Below, piece after piece: positions 17,501 to 26,273 of a stretch of DNA of 64,000 nucleotides. The notes beneath the pieces were generated by a model. It was not told where the DNA came from. It did no database searches and saw only the letters and a program-made list of their open reading frames with translations. This stretch comes from Marinimicrobium agarilyticum DSM 16975 (lineage in GTDB: Bacteria; Pseudomonadota; Gammaproteobacteria; Pseudomonadales; Cellvibrionaceae): the NCBI RefSeq assembly GCF_000423345.1, contig NZ_KE384008.1, positions 376,857 through 440,856 of the forward strand. Reading direction: 5' to 3'. Within the stretch, counting starts at the first letter, position 1. Each line of letters opens with the position of its first letter. Made by a program: the position numbers and the translations under genes.

Positions 17501-19475
17501 GTCAGTGCAACGACACTTCAAGGAATTGGGAGTGGATATTCAGCACGACGATTTCACTGTAGTAGGTATCGGTGATATGGGGGGCGATGTTTTCGGCAAC
17601 GGTATGTTGCTCTCTGAACACATTCAACTGGTAGCGGCGTTCAATCATCTCCACATCTTTATCGATCCCAATCCTGACGCGGCCAAGAGTTTTAAAGAGC
17701 GACAGCGTCTGTTTGATACACCGGGGCTCAGCTGGGCCGATTACGACTCGACCTTGATCAGCAAGGGAGGCGGCGTTTTCTCGCGCGATGCCAAATCGAT
17801 CCGGTTGACACCGGAAATGAAATCCCGTTTCGGCATCGATGCGAAGGAATTGACTCCCACAGAGCTGATACACGAACTGCTGAAAGCGCCGGTGGACCTG
17901 CTCTGGAATGGGGGTATAGGGACTTATGTCAAAGCCAGCACGGAAAGCCACGCCCAGGTCGGGGACAAAGCGAACGACAATCTTCGCGTGGACGGCGGTG
18001 AACTGCGTTGCCGGGTCGTGGGCGAGGGCGGCAATCTGGGAATGACCCAGCGCGGGCGCATCGAATATGCGCTGAATGGCGGCGCCTGCAATTCTGATTT
18101 TATCGACAACGCCGCCGGCGTGGATTGCTCGGACCACGAAGTCAATATCAAAATTTTGCTCAACGACGTTCTGATTAACGGCGACTTGACCGAGAAGCAG
18201 CGCAACCAGCGACTGGAGTCGATGACCGAAGAGGTGGCAGCGCTGGTCCTGCATAATAATTACCGCCAGACTCAGGCCATCAGTGTAGCCTCCTCGGACG
18301 CGGTGCGCCGCGATGCCGAGTATCGTAGAGTGATGAACGTCTGGGAGAGCGAAGGCCGGCTCAACCGGAAGCTGGAGTTTCTGCCGGATGAAGAGGCACT
18401 GGCGGAGCGGCAGGCGCGGTCTCAGGGGTTGACTCGCCCCGAGCTGGCGGTGCTGATTTCCTACGCCAAAGTGATTTTGAAAAATGACCTTGCGCAAGCG
18501 CAACTGGCCGATGATCCCTACATCTCGAAGTTCGCGTTCCGGGCCTTCCCCACACCGTTGCAGAAGGATTTCCCGGAGTGGATTGAACAGCACCGGTTGC
18601 GCAGCGAGCTGGTCGCCACCCAGGTCGCCAACGACCTGGTGAACACCATGGGCCTGAGCTTCGCTCAACGTCTGCTCGACTCCACCGGTGTGAGTGCTGG
18701 CGATATGGCCAAAGCCTACGTGATCGCACGGGATATCTACCAGTTGGATAACACGTGGCGAGAACTCGAATCATTGGACTATCAGGTCCATGCCGATGTC
18801 CAGATGGGGCTGATGAAGGTTCTGATGCGGCGGGTGCGCCGGGCGTCGCGCTGGTTCCTGCGCAACCGTCGCAGTCATCTGGATCCGGCATCTGAAGTGG
18901 AGCAGTTCGCTCCGCTGGTGTGCAAAGTGATGGACGCGTTGCCGGATCATCTGAGCGGAACGGCGCTGAAGGATTGGGAGTCACAGATACACTATCTGAC
19001 CCAGGCTGGTGTGCCCGAGAGCCTGCAGCGCCGCGTGGCGACACCGGGCCATCTGTATTCCGGGTTGAGTGTGGCTGAAGCGTCGCGGCACACCCAGTTA
19101 CCCCTGATGAGTGTGCTGCGACTGTACCTCCAAATCAACGAACAGCTTCAACTACATGAGTTTGCGCGGCAGATTTCCGAGGCGGCCGTTGAAAACTACT
19201 GGCAAGCCATGGCTCGGGAGACGTACCTTGATGATCTGGAATCGCAGCTGAGGAATCTGACACTGGTGGTTTGTGCTCGGGTGGAGCACAAAGACGGTGT
19301 GGACGAGGCCGTTGCCCAATGGGTGGAATATCTCGGGCCTCACCTGGAGCGCTGGCGCAGCATGATGAATGAAGTACGGAACAGCAGCGGCAGTGACTAC
19401 GCTATTTTTTCAGTGGCGTTGCGGGAGCTGTTGGACCTGGTCCAGATCACGCAGTACGGTGATCCATCTTCATAG
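14598..19475 (+). CDS. gdhB: NAD-specific glutamate dehydrogenase, large 180-kDa class
   Basis: 1625 residues, matching the roughly 1600-residue class first described in Pseudomonas and Streptomyces. The enzyme converts L-glutamate and NAD to 2-oxoglutarate, ammonium and NADH, mainly in catabolism. Long N-terminal ACT-like regulatory segments precede the catalytic core, where VARGGLRWSDRLQDYRTEV (near residue 815) and KAQQVKNAVIVPNGAKGGF (near 840) carry the substrate lysines. The dinucleotide-binding motif VGIGDMGGDVFGNGM is near residue 990. A helical C-terminal region completes the protein. The start is supported by AAAGGAGG nine bases upstream. It sits just before a run of aminotransferase and dehydrogenase genes, which fits glutamate recycling by transamination. 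Confidence 0.96.
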   Translation: MDRRLVDAEDREGLFSDLDEWAGKSVPEADWPQWQTFSRAFFARLPLSEWVGRPLTDVFGAVFSAWHLVQRHQPSKPVVKLFNPSLEEDGWLCPHSVLLVQQQDMPFLVDSIRVELNRRNIAIHSIKSTVVKVERDAKHRLRRLWPANSVEVEEAPKEAPAEAIIYMEIRLHTDPKVLKQISRSLLTVMAQVRTVVEDYQPLMRVTEAVSQQLARAREMPLNQKVAESQRFLSWLQDDHFTFMGYTEYDLVQERGSQWLCEREDARLGLFKRDNAAPDRKPVNDDTPGSLQFHLSPKLIAFSKAPERSRVHRQAYSDYIVIKRFDEDGRFCGEARILGLYTSAVYTLSPYEIPLLQEKVSEVFDRSGLDSKSHDGKALRQILETFPRDELFQSSTSQLYEIATGVAEINERYRVRLFIRPDSFGKFVSCLVYVPRDLFTTRIRVKIQTLLGKALGAEEVEFNTYFSESILARVHLVFRIEGDEHPRYDVSHLEAQIVEITRSWEDQLLEALTEAKGEERAVKLLEEYQEAFPSAYREHFDARVAVQDLDYILGLGGNGDLALSFYQPSESASGELRFKVFRRHAPIELSDVIPVLEHLGLRVIAEHPYKVVSAGGEETHLHNFQLTYDAPQRLDIASVRKNFQEAFAAVWRGDAESDGFNRLVLGAQLTWREVSVLRALAAYMHQTLSNFTEGYIASALVNHAKITRELMALFKAQFDPNTGANKTERHLSARDRIIQALDKVSNLNEDRIIRRYLAILEGCVRTNYFQTDANGKPKPYLSLKLMPRRIPDIPEPRPLYEIFVYSPRMEGVHLRAGKVARGGLRWSDRLQDYRTEVLGLVKAQQVKNAVIVPNGAKGGFVCKRPPSSGDRQALQQEAIRCYQTLIRGMLDLTDNLVDGDIAPPKNVLRLDEDDPYLVVAADKGTATFSDIANEISAEYGHWLGDAFASGGSRGYDHKAMGITARGAWVSVQRHFKELGVDIQHDDFTVVGIGDMGGDVFGNGMLLSEHIQLVAAFNHLHIFIDPNPDAAKSFKERQRLFDTPGLSWADYDSTLISKGGGVFSRDAKSIRLTPEMKSRFGIDAKELTPTELIHELLKAPVDLLWNGGIGTYVKASTESHAQVGDKANDNLRVDGGELRCRVVGEGGNLGMTQRGRIEYALNGGACNSDFIDNAAGVDCSDHEVNIKILLNDVLINGDLTEKQRNQRLESMTEEVAALVLHNNYRQTQAISVASSDAVRRDAEYRRVMNVWESEGRLNRKLEFLPDEEALAERQARSQGLTRPELAVLISYAKVILKNDLAQAQLADDPYISKFAFRAFPTPLQKDFPEWIEQHRLRSELVATQVANDLVNTMGLSFAQRLLDSTGVSAGDMAKAYVIARDIYQLDNTWRELESLDYQVHADVQMGLMKVLMRRVRRASRWFLRNRRSHLDPASEVEQFAPLVCKVMDALPDHLSGTALKDWESQIHYLTQAGVPESLQRRVATPGHLYSGLSVAEASRHTQLPLMSVLRLYLQINEQLQLHEFARQISEAAVENYWQAMARETYLDDLESQLRNLTLVVCARVEHKDGVDEAVAQWVEYLGPHLERWRSMMNEVRNSSGSDYAIFSVALRELLDLVQITQYGDPSS

Positions 19476-19495
19476 AGCCCGAAATGTTCGGGTTC
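19475..19495 (+). terminator. Possible hairpin after the glutamate dehydrogenase gene
   Basis: A nine-base-pair stem, with one G-T pair, forms around GAGCCCGAA-ATG-TTCGGGTTC directly at the stop codon. It lacks a clear U-tract, so it may only partly terminate or may protect the transcript end. The remaining 200 bases before the next gene contain A/T-rich sequence suitable for a promoter, but no convincing boxes. Confidence 0.35.
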
Positions 19496-19694
19496 AAAAC
19501 ATTTGTGTTCAACGCAGTTTGTTGCGTTTTCTTAACAAAAAGCAGAAAAAACCGCTTGCCTTCGGTTGGCGGTAATCTGCTAGAGTTGAAAGCAGAACGG
19601 AGCAAAGGTGTCAGACCTTGAAAATTCTTTTGATGTCAAAGGTTTAGAGCACTAATCAGTTACCCCATTTTTCGGTGTAAGGAGTGGAACAACG

Positions 19695-21173
19695 ATGGCG
19701 AGCACTCAGTATCAAGCCCCTAAAAAGCTCAGCAACCCCAACCTGTTTCAGCAGGCCTGCCTGATCGGCGGCGAATGGGTGCAGGCCGACAACGGCGCGA
19801 TGATTGATATCGATAACCCGGCCACCGGTGAAATCATTGGCCAGACGCCCGATTTGAGCGAGGCGGAAACCGCGCGCGCCATTGCCCAAGCCGACAAGGG
19901 GTTTCAGCTATGGCGTAGGAAAACGGCCAATGAGCGCAGTGAGTTGTTGTATCGCTGGTATCAACTGATGATCGACCACACCGATGACCTGGGCGCTTTG
20001 ATGACTCTGGAACAGGGTAAACCCTTGGCGGAGTCAAAGGGGGAAGTCGGCTATGCCGCGTCGTTTATCAAGTGGTTCGCGGAGGAGGCCCGTCGTTCCT
20101 ACGGCGAAACCATTCCCGGCGCGAAGCCTGATCAACACATCGTGGTGACCCGGCAGCCCGTAGGAGTGACCTGCTGTATTACACCCTGGAACTTCCCGGC
20201 CGCGATGATTACCCGCAAGGCCGGTGCGGCGTTGGCTGCTGGCTGCTCGATGATCGTCAGGCCTGCCGAAGCGACACCTTTCACGGCGTTGGCGCTCGGC
20301 TACCTGGCCCAGGAGGCGGGCATTCCTGACGGCGTACTGAATGTTATCACCGGTAAGCCCCAGCCGATTGGCAAAACCCTCACTGGAAGCCCGGTGGTCC
20401 GCAAGCTCAGCTTTACGGGCTCGACCGGCGTGGGGCGCAAGCTGATGGCGCAATGCGCCGAGCACATCCAGAAAATTTCTCTGGAGTTGGGCGGCAACGC
20501 GCCCTTTATCGTGTTTGATGACGCCGATCTGGACAAGGCGGTGGAGGGAGCGATGGCTTCCAAATTCCGCAACACCGGGCAAACCTGCGTATGTGCCAAC
20601 CGTATTCTGGTACAGGACAGCGTACACGATGCCTTTGTGGAAAAGCTGACCGAGGCAATGAAAAAACTCAAAGTGGGCGACGGTTTTGAAGAAGGCGTTA
20701 ACCAGTCGGCGCTGATCAACCGCGGGGCCGTCGAAAAAGTCATGCAACACTATCAGGACGCCATGAGCAAAGGCGCACAAAGAGTCTTCGGGCCGGTACC
20801 GGAGGGAAAAAATGGCAACTACGTTGAACCCATTCTGCTCACCGGCATTACGCCAGAAATGCAGCTCTGCCACGAAGAAACCTTCGGACCAGTCGCTCCG
20901 ATCCTCAAGTTCAGCAGTGAAGAAGAAGCCATCCGCATCGCCAATGACACCCCTTATGGCTTGGCGGCTTACTTCTACAGCCAAAATGTACACCGGGTAT
21001 GGCGCGTCGCCGATGCGCTGGAAAGCGGCATCATCGGGGTTAACGAAGGCGCCGTTTCCAATGCCACCGCGCCCTTCGGCGGTATGAAATCTTCCGGTCT
21101 GGGCCGAGAGGGGTCGCGTCACGGTATGGAAGAGTACGAGGAAATCAAATACCTCTGCATGGGAGGGGAGTAG
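19695..21173 (+). CDS. gabD: Succinate-semialdehyde dehydrogenase family protein (GabD-like)
   Basis: 492 residues. It is very close to GabD-type aldehyde dehydrogenases, which oxidise succinate semialdehyde to succinate with NAD(P). Catalytic residues are present: the PWNFP loop near residue 166, the glutamate in SLELGGN and the cysteine in NTGQTCVCANR. The C-terminal substrate segment GGMKSSGLGREGSRHGMEEY is also GabD-like. One oddity is SMIVRPAEATPF, where the usual lysine of (L)KPA that contacts the cofactor is arginine. It is the first gene of a six-gene run that includes a GABA-type aminotransferase, so a role as semialdehyde dehydrogenase after transamination is likely. Related semialdehydes cannot be excluded as substrate. 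Confidence 0.88.
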   Translation: MASTQYQAPKKLSNPNLFQQACLIGGEWVQADNGAMIDIDNPATGEIIGQTPDLSEAETARAIAQADKGFQLWRRKTANERSELLYRWYQLMIDHTDDLGALMTLEQGKPLAESKGEVGYAASFIKWFAEEARRSYGETIPGAKPDQHIVVTRQPVGVTCCITPWNFPAAMITRKAGAALAAGCSMIVRPAEATPFTALALGYLAQEAGIPDGVLNVITGKPQPIGKTLTGSPVVRKLSFTGSTGVGRKLMAQCAEHIQKISLELGGNAPFIVFDDADLDKAVEGAMASKFRNTGQTCVCANRILVQDSVHDAFVEKLTEAMKKLKVGDGFEEGVNQSALINRGAVEKVMQHYQDAMSKGAQRVFGPVPEGKNGNYVEPILLTGITPEMQLCHEETFGPVAPILKFSSEEEAIRIANDTPYGLAAYFYSQNVHRVWRVADALESGIIGVNEGAVSNATAPFGGMKSSGLGREGSRHGMEEYEEIKYLCMGGE

Positions 21174-21177
21174 CGCT

Positions 21178-22341
21178 ATGGCGGCCACCCCGCAAGCCAT
21201 CAAGCTCGCCCTCATGCCTGGCGACGGCATCGGCATTGAAGTCATGGCGGCCGCTGAGCGTGTGTTGGAGGCCCTCACTCAACAACACAAACTCGCGATG
21301 GAGTGGGAAACGCTCCCCTGGCCGAGCACCTCCTGGCACCGCGAACACGGCGAAATGATGCCGGAAGATGCCTTGAGCCAATTGCGTGACTACCATGCTT
21401 TGCTGCTTGGAGCCCTGGGCGACCCGGGCCCCTCGAGCGACGCCAAGCGCTACAAACTGCCGGACGGCATCTCCCTGGCCCCATTGCTCACCTTCCGTAA
21501 GGGGCTGGACCTCTGGGCCTGTGAACGCCCGGCGCGGCTGCTGCCGGGCGCGCCCCAGTACCTGGCAGATGAACGGGCGAAGGACATTGACATGCTCGTC
21601 ATCCGTGAAAACAGTGAGGGAGAGTACGTCAACCAGGGCGGGCGACTGCGCCCTGGGAGTGAAGACGAAGTCGCCACACAGCTGGAAGTTTTTACCCGTC
21701 GAGCCGCTCACCGGCTCATTCACCACGCGTTCGAGCGGGCCACCGAACGGCTCAAAGAGCGTGAAAACAATGGCACCCAGAAAGATTTCCTGTGCGACGA
21801 AGCGGGCAAGCAAAAGGCCCAGGTCTGCCTCATCACCAAACGCAATGCCCAGCCCTATTGGGGCGAAATGTATACCGACGTGTTCGAACAGATTGCCAAA
21901 GACTTCCCCGACATCGGTGTTCATCACGAACTCGTGGATGCCGCCTGCATGAAATTTGTCCAGAGCCCCTGGCAATTCGACGTGGTCGTCGCCAGCAATC
22001 TCCATGGCGACATCCTCACCGACTTGGCTGCCGTTCTCGCCGGAGGCTTGGGCGTCGCGCCCTCGTGCAACATCAACCCGGCGGACAAACACCAACCGGC
22101 CCTGTTCGAACCCACCCACGGCAGCGCCCCGGACATCGCCGGCCAGGGTATCGCCAACCCCACGGCCATGCTCCTGACCACTGCCATGATGCTCGAATGG
22201 CTCAACCTTACCGAGCCAGCGGAACAATTGCGCCAGGCCGTCGCCAAAGACTTACAAACTCAGAAAAACAGCGACCAAAAATCCCGGTCGACCGAAGAGG
22301 TCACCCAAGCGATTATCAGAAACTTGAACTCAATGAGTTGA
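21178..22341 (+). CDS. Isocitrate/isopropylmalate dehydrogenase-family enzyme (tartrate/D-malate dehydrogenase-like)
   Basis: 387 residues. It belongs to the beta-decarboxylating dehydrogenases that act on (2R,3S)-2-hydroxyacids with NAD(P). Motifs are MPGDGIGIEVM at the N terminus, VIRENSEGEYVNQ, the catalytic-lysine segment ITKRNAQP, the metal-binding SNLHGDILTDLAA and the cofactor loop FEPTHGSAPDIAGQGIANP. The absence of isocitrate- or leucine-pathway-specific features and the lack of leu genes nearby favour a tartrate/D-malate-type enzyme, but substrate choice needs more than motifs. The start is four bases after the upstream stop, so the pair is co-transcribed. The C-terminal tail is slightly longer than usual and lysine-rich. 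Confidence 0.82.
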   Translation: MAATPQAIKLALMPGDGIGIEVMAAAERVLEALTQQHKLAMEWETLPWPSTSWHREHGEMMPEDALSQLRDYHALLLGALGDPGPSSDAKRYKLPDGISLAPLLTFRKGLDLWACERPARLLPGAPQYLADERAKDIDMLVIRENSEGEYVNQGGRLRPGSEDEVATQLEVFTRRAAHRLIHHAFERATERLKERENNGTQKDFLCDEAGKQKAQVCLITKRNAQPYWGEMYTDVFEQIAKDFPDIGVHHELVDAACMKFVQSPWQFDVVVASNLHGDILTDLAAVLAGGLGVAPSCNINPADKHQPALFEPTHGSAPDIAGQGIANPTAMLLTTAMMLEWLNLTEPAEQLRQAVAKDLQTQKNSDQKSRSTEEVTQAIIRNLNSMS

Positions 22342-22412
22342 AAAGGTTTTCGGAAGTAAACAGCTGACTACGAACGAGTGATTGGAAAGCTCTGGAGAAT
22401 TGAAGGGTGCAG

Positions 22413-22513
22413 GGGTGTTGGGTAGCCAGGTCCGAGACCGTCTGCTGCCGGAGCAGCAGTCGAGCTACAGGGAGGTACTTGCCGCGTGTCTTGGACCTGG
22501 CTACCCAACACCC
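22413..22513. repeat. Long perfect inverted repeat between two genes of the catabolic run
   Basis: Arms 22413-22433 and 22493-22513 are exact reverse complements over 21 bases (core GGTGTTGGGTAGCCAGGTCC). The pairing continues to 22438/22488 with one G-T pair, giving a 26-bp stem. The 49-base loop holds a second hairpin, CTGCTG-CCGGAG-CAGCAG (22442-22459). The arm lies 59 bases before the aminotransferase start and has no U-tract. It could be a mobile palindromic unit, an RNA processing site or a regulatory leader. Confidence 0.8.
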
Positions 22514-22571
22514 ACCCCGAAACTCCAAAAAAGAATTGAAACCAAACGTCAAAATACAGGAGCAAAAATCA

Positions 22572-23834
22572 ATGAGCCATCTGTCTCCACTCCTGAAACA
22601 ATCCAGCAAAGTCTGCGTCAAAAACGGCGAAGGCTCCTGGCTCTACGACACCAGTGGCAACCAATACCTGGACTTCACCGCTGGCATTGGCGTCACCAGC
22701 ACCGGCCACTGCCACCCAACCGTCGTCAAAGCTGCTCAAGAACAAGTGGGTAACATCATCCACGCTCAATACACCACCGTCACCCACGAACCCATGCTCA
22801 AGCTCACCGACCGGCTCGTGGAAAAAATGCCCAAAGGCCTGGACTCGGTCGCCTTCAGCAACTCGGGCTCCGAAGCTGTCGAAATGGCCATGCGGCTCGC
22901 GCGCCAGGCTACCGGTCGCGCCAACATTCTCACCTTTCACGGCGGCTTTCATGGCCGCACCATGGCCGCCGCCTCCATGACCACCTCCGGTACCAAAGTG
23001 CGCACCGGCTTCCACCCCATGATGGCTGGCGTCGTCACCAGCCCCTTTCCGCACCTTTACCGCTACGGTTGGGACGAAGATACCGCCACCGAATTCTGCC
23101 TGAAAGAGCTGGACGAAATCCTCAAAACCCACAGCGCTCCGAGCGACACCGCCGCCATGATCATCGAACCGGTGCAGGGCGAGTACGGCTACTACCCCGC
23201 GCCCAAAGCCTTTCTCGAAGGCGTGGCGCAGCGCTGCAAGGATCACGGCATTCTTTTTATCGCTGATGAAATCCAGGCCGGCTACGGTCGCACCGGCCGT
23301 TTCTGGAGTCACCAGCACGCCGGTGTTCACCCGGACATTATCGTCACGGCCAAAGGGCTGGCCAGCGGCTTTCCGCTTTCCGCCATCGCCGCTTCGGAAA
23401 AGCTTATGAGTAAAGGGCTGCCGGGCTCCCAGGGCGGAACCTACGGCGCCAACGCGGTCGCCTGTGCCGCCGCGCTGGCCACCCTCGACGTGGTGGACAA
23501 TGAAAAGCTGGTGGAGAATGCCGCCGCCCGTGGTGAGCAGCTGTATCGCCGACTGGATGCGTTCCGTCAGGGCACTGCCTGGATTGACGATCTTCGGGGC
23601 AAGGGCTTGATGCTGGGTATGGAAATCGCCCACAGTCCCGACCGCCCGAGGGCCGACATCGCCGAACGGCTCGCGGCAGAAGCAGAGAAGCGGGGTCTCC
23701 TGCTGCTTCGTTGCGGCACGGCGGGGCAAATCATCCGCTGGCTGCCGCCGCTCGTAGTGACGGAGGAAGAAGTCGACGATGCGGCGGACCGTTTCAATCG
23801 AGTGCTCGAAGCCGTGACCGCCGAGCTACAGTAA
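22572..23834 (+). CDS. Class III pyridoxal-phosphate aminotransferase (4-aminobutyrate aminotransferase type)
   Basis: 420 residues. Class III signatures are clear: SNSGSEAVEMAMRLAR, FHGGFHGRT, the cofactor aspartate in FIADEIQAGYGRTGRFW, and the PLP lysine in VTAKGLASGFPLSA. Enzymes of this group move the omega-amino group of GABA, ornithine derivatives or similar substrates to 2-oxoglutarate. The EPVQGEYGYYP segment and the GabD-like neighbour favour a GABA-type substrate. I chose the ATG at 22572 because AGGAG lies nine bases upstream; the frame is open for 55 more codons, but this runs through the inverted repeat and is not family-like. It is separated from the preceding gene by 230 bases containing that repeat. 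Confidence 0.88.
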   Translation: MSHLSPLLKQSSKVCVKNGEGSWLYDTSGNQYLDFTAGIGVTSTGHCHPTVVKAAQEQVGNIIHAQYTTVTHEPMLKLTDRLVEKMPKGLDSVAFSNSGSEAVEMAMRLARQATGRANILTFHGGFHGRTMAAASMTTSGTKVRTGFHPMMAGVVTSPFPHLYRYGWDEDTATEFCLKELDEILKTHSAPSDTAAMIIEPVQGEYGYYPAPKAFLEGVAQRCKDHGILFIADEIQAGYGRTGRFWSHQHAGVHPDIIVTAKGLASGFPLSAIAASEKLMSKGLPGSQGGTYGANAVACAAALATLDVVDNEKLVENAAARGEQLYRRLDAFRQGTAWIDDLRGKGLMLGMEIAHSPDRPRADIAERLAAEAEKRGLLLLRCGTAGQIIRWLPPLVVTEEEVDDAADRFNRVLEAVTAELQ

Positions 23835-23863
23835 TAGATCGACAATTGTATTGGGAACCGTTT

Positions 23864-24820
23864 ATGACTGAAGTATTGGTGCTGACCGCTGAAGATGAAC
23901 CGGATCTGCCCGGTCTGGATAAAGTGCCCGAGGAGATCGTTGTCACCCACGTTCGTAACGAGCAGGCCTTGAGAGAGGGGCTCACCCGTGCCGACGTCCT
24001 GGTAGTGACCGATTTTCGCTCCGGTATGATTGAGCGGGTGTGGCCGGATCAGCCCAGCATCCGCTGGGTGCACGCCACCAGCGCCGGGGTGGACGCACTC
24101 ATGTTTCCCGCTCTGGCCGAGTCCGATATTCCCATTACCAATGCCCGGGGTATTTTCAATCGCGGCATTGCGGAGTACGTGCTGGGCGCCATCTTATTGT
24201 TTGCCAAAGACACCATGGGCAACCTGCATTATCAGCGGCAACACCGCTGGCAACACCGGGAGACCCGCCTGATTGAAAAACAGCGGGTATTGATCGTCGG
24301 TGCCGGTTCAATTGGCACCACCGTGGGCCAACTGCTCAACGCGGCCGGCCTGGAAGTGGAAGGCACCGCGCGCAGCGAGCGGGATGTCGAGGGTTTTGTC
24401 AAAGTCTACGCTCAGTCGGACATGAGCGAGCGGTTGCCCCACGCGGATTATGTGGTGGTTACCGCGCCGCTGACGCCAGATACTGAAGGCGTGTTTGATC
24501 AGGCGGCGTTCAAAGCCATGAAACCGTCCGCGCACTTGATCAACGTCGGTCGTGGTCCCATTGTCAAAACACAGGCCCTGTTGGACGCCCTCAATGCGGG
24601 CGAACTGGCCGGCGCGGCGTTGGATGTGTTTGAACAAGAGCCGCTGCCCGAAACACACCCGTTGTGGGACCAACCCAACGTCATGATGTCCGCCCATATG
24701 GCGGGCGACTTTATTGGTTGGCGACGGGCGCTGGGTGAGCAGTTCACCGATAACTTTCTGCGCTGGCAGTCTCAAAAAGAGTTGCACAACCTGGTGAGTA
24801 AACCTCGTGCAGGCCAATAG
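23864..24820 (+). CDS. D-isomer-specific 2-hydroxyacid dehydrogenase
   Basis: 318 residues. The nucleotide-binding motif VGAGSIGTTVGQLL is near residue 145. The catalytic set is visible as the arginine in LINVGRGPIV, the glutamate in DVFEQEPLPETHPLW and the histidine in MMSAHMAGD. The enzyme would interconvert a D-2-hydroxyacid and a 2-oxoacid with NAD(P)H. The GRD/GIF-type active-site region ATSAGVDALM resembles glyoxylate/hydroxypyruvate reductase relatives (GhrA-like), but the real substrate is not identifiable. The ATG at 23864 was preferred to an upstream in-frame start that lies inside the aminotransferase gene. The 29-base gap to that gene supports one transcript. Confidence 0.85.
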   Translation: MTEVLVLTAEDEPDLPGLDKVPEEIVVTHVRNEQALREGLTRADVLVVTDFRSGMIERVWPDQPSIRWVHATSAGVDALMFPALAESDIPITNARGIFNRGIAEYVLGAILLFAKDTMGNLHYQRQHRWQHRETRLIEKQRVLIVGAGSIGTTVGQLLNAAGLEVEGTARSERDVEGFVKVYAQSDMSERLPHADYVVVTAPLTPDTEGVFDQAAFKAMKPSAHLINVGRGPIVKTQALLDALNAGELAGAALDVFEQEPLPETHPLWDQPNVMMSAHMAGDFIGWRRALGEQFTDNFLRWQSQKELHNLVSKPRAGQ

Positions 24821-24853
24821 ATGGCTTGAATATCAATGGTAGGAGAAACGTCG

Positions 24854-26260
24854 ATGACCCAAGACATTTTGCGTATGACCGCTGTTCAACTGCTCGAACG
24901 CTACCGGGACAAGAGCCTGTCGCCGGTGGACGTGGCTGGCGCAATGCTTGATCAGATTGAACGGGTCGACGGCAAAACCAACGGCTTCTGTCTGGTCGAT
25001 CGGGAGACGACCCTGGCGCTGGCGCGGGAGTCCGAACAGCGATATGCGCAGAATCAGACCCAGGGACTGCTGGACGGTGTGCCCGTAGGCGTCAAAGATG
25101 TGTTCCTGACCCCGATGTGGCCCACGCTCAAGGGTTCAAAAACTGTTGACCCGAATTCCACCCTCAACAAGTCCGCGCCGGCGACGGCCGCGTTGGCTCG
25201 CCACGGCTATGTGCCCGTCGGCAAGACCACCACACCGGAGTTTGGCTGGAAGGGGGTTACCGACAATCCCACCGATGGGGTCACCAACAACCCCTGGAAC
25301 CCGGAGAAAACCGCCGGTGGTTCCAGTGGTGGAAGTGCCGTGGCCGTGGCATTGGGCATGTGCCCGCTGGCGCTGGGGACTGATGCCGGAGGCTCGATTC
25401 GTATTCCTTCCTCCTTCTGTGGCGTCGTTGGTTTGAAGCCGTCTTTCGGCGAAGTGCCGCACTGGCCGGCGAGCCCCTTTGGCACCATGGCGCACCCCGG
25501 TCCACTGACCTGGACGGTAGAAGACTGCGCGTTGATGATGAATGTCATTGCCGAGTTTGACCACCGGGACACCTACGCCATACCACGTCGGCACATTGAC
25601 TATACCGCAAACCTGGGACGAAGCATTCAGGGCCTCAAAATCGCCTACAGCCCCAACCTGGGTTACGTCGATGTCGATCCCGAAGTGGAAAAGGCGGTCG
25701 CGAAAGCTGTTGAGGTGTTCAGAGAGCTGGGGGCAGAGGTGGTGCGTGTGGACCCGGGCTTTAGCGATCCGTTGCCGGCATTCGGGCACTTGTTCTACTC
25801 CGGTGCCGCCAACGCCATGCGGGATCTGGGCAGCCGCAAGCGCGAAAAAATGGATCCGCAACTGGTAAAGGTGGCCGATAAGGCCAGCCGGCTGACGATG
25901 TTGGATTATATGGGAGCGGTGAAGGAATCTACCGCTTTGCGCGAGCGCATGGCGCACTTTCATCAGAAGTACGACCTGCTGCTGACGCCGACACTACCCA
26001 TCACCGCCTTCAAAACCGGGCGCGAAGTGCCGGAAGACTGGCCACACACCCGTTGGCCGACCTGGACGCCGTTCACCTATCCGTTCAATATGACCGGACA
26101 GCCGGCGCTATCGGTGCCCTGTGGGTTCGACAGCGCGGGCTTGCCTATCGGTTTACAGCTGGTCGGAGCCCGCTTCAACGATGCTTTGGTACTGCAGGCC
26201 GGGCATGCCTACCAACAGGCCAATGATCTGACTGATCATCGTCCATCACTGATGTCGTAA
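24854..26260 (+). CDS. Amidase-signature family enzyme
   Basis: 468 residues. All three members of the Ser-cisSer-Lys triad are seen: the lysine in VPVGVKDVF, the cis-serine in the glycine-rich GGSSGGSAVAVA and the nucleophile in GTDAGGSIRIPSSF. The family hydrolyses carboxylic amides, carbamates and related bonds; GatA is excluded by the absence of gatB/gatC and by the divergent C terminus. The start at 24854 has AGGAG at the right distance. Placed between a hydroxyacid dehydrogenase and an aminotransferase, it could release an amino acid or acid from an amide precursor and so feed the pathway. That role is inference from context only. Confidence 0.88.
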   Translation: MTQDILRMTAVQLLERYRDKSLSPVDVAGAMLDQIERVDGKTNGFCLVDRETTLALARESEQRYAQNQTQGLLDGVPVGVKDVFLTPMWPTLKGSKTVDPNSTLNKSAPATAALARHGYVPVGKTTTPEFGWKGVTDNPTDGVTNNPWNPEKTAGGSSGGSAVAVALGMCPLALGTDAGGSIRIPSSFCGVVGLKPSFGEVPHWPASPFGTMAHPGPLTWTVEDCALMMNVIAEFDHRDTYAIPRRHIDYTANLGRSIQGLKIAYSPNLGYVDVDPEVEKAVAKAVEVFRELGAEVVRVDPGFSDPLPAFGHLFYSGAANAMRDLGSRKREKMDPQLVKVADKASRLTMLDYMGAVKESTALRERMAHFHQKYDLLLTPTLPITAFKTGREVPEDWPHTRWPTWTPFTYPFNMTGQPALSVPCGFDSAGLPIGLQLVGARFNDALVLQAGHAYQQANDLTDHRPSLMS

Positions 26261-26273
26261 GGGGAGGGCAGTC

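Noticed and set aside
19695-23834. Ectoine-degradation module (ssd plus DABA aminotransferase) suggested by the nearby ectD
   Set aside because: No EutD/DoeA hydrolase, EutE/DoeB deacetylase, EnuR regulator or transporter is present, and ectD is 11 kb away.
24854-26260. Glutamyl-tRNA amidotransferase subunit GatA
   Set aside because: gatB and gatC are absent, and the amidase lies among catabolic genes with a non-GatA C terminus.
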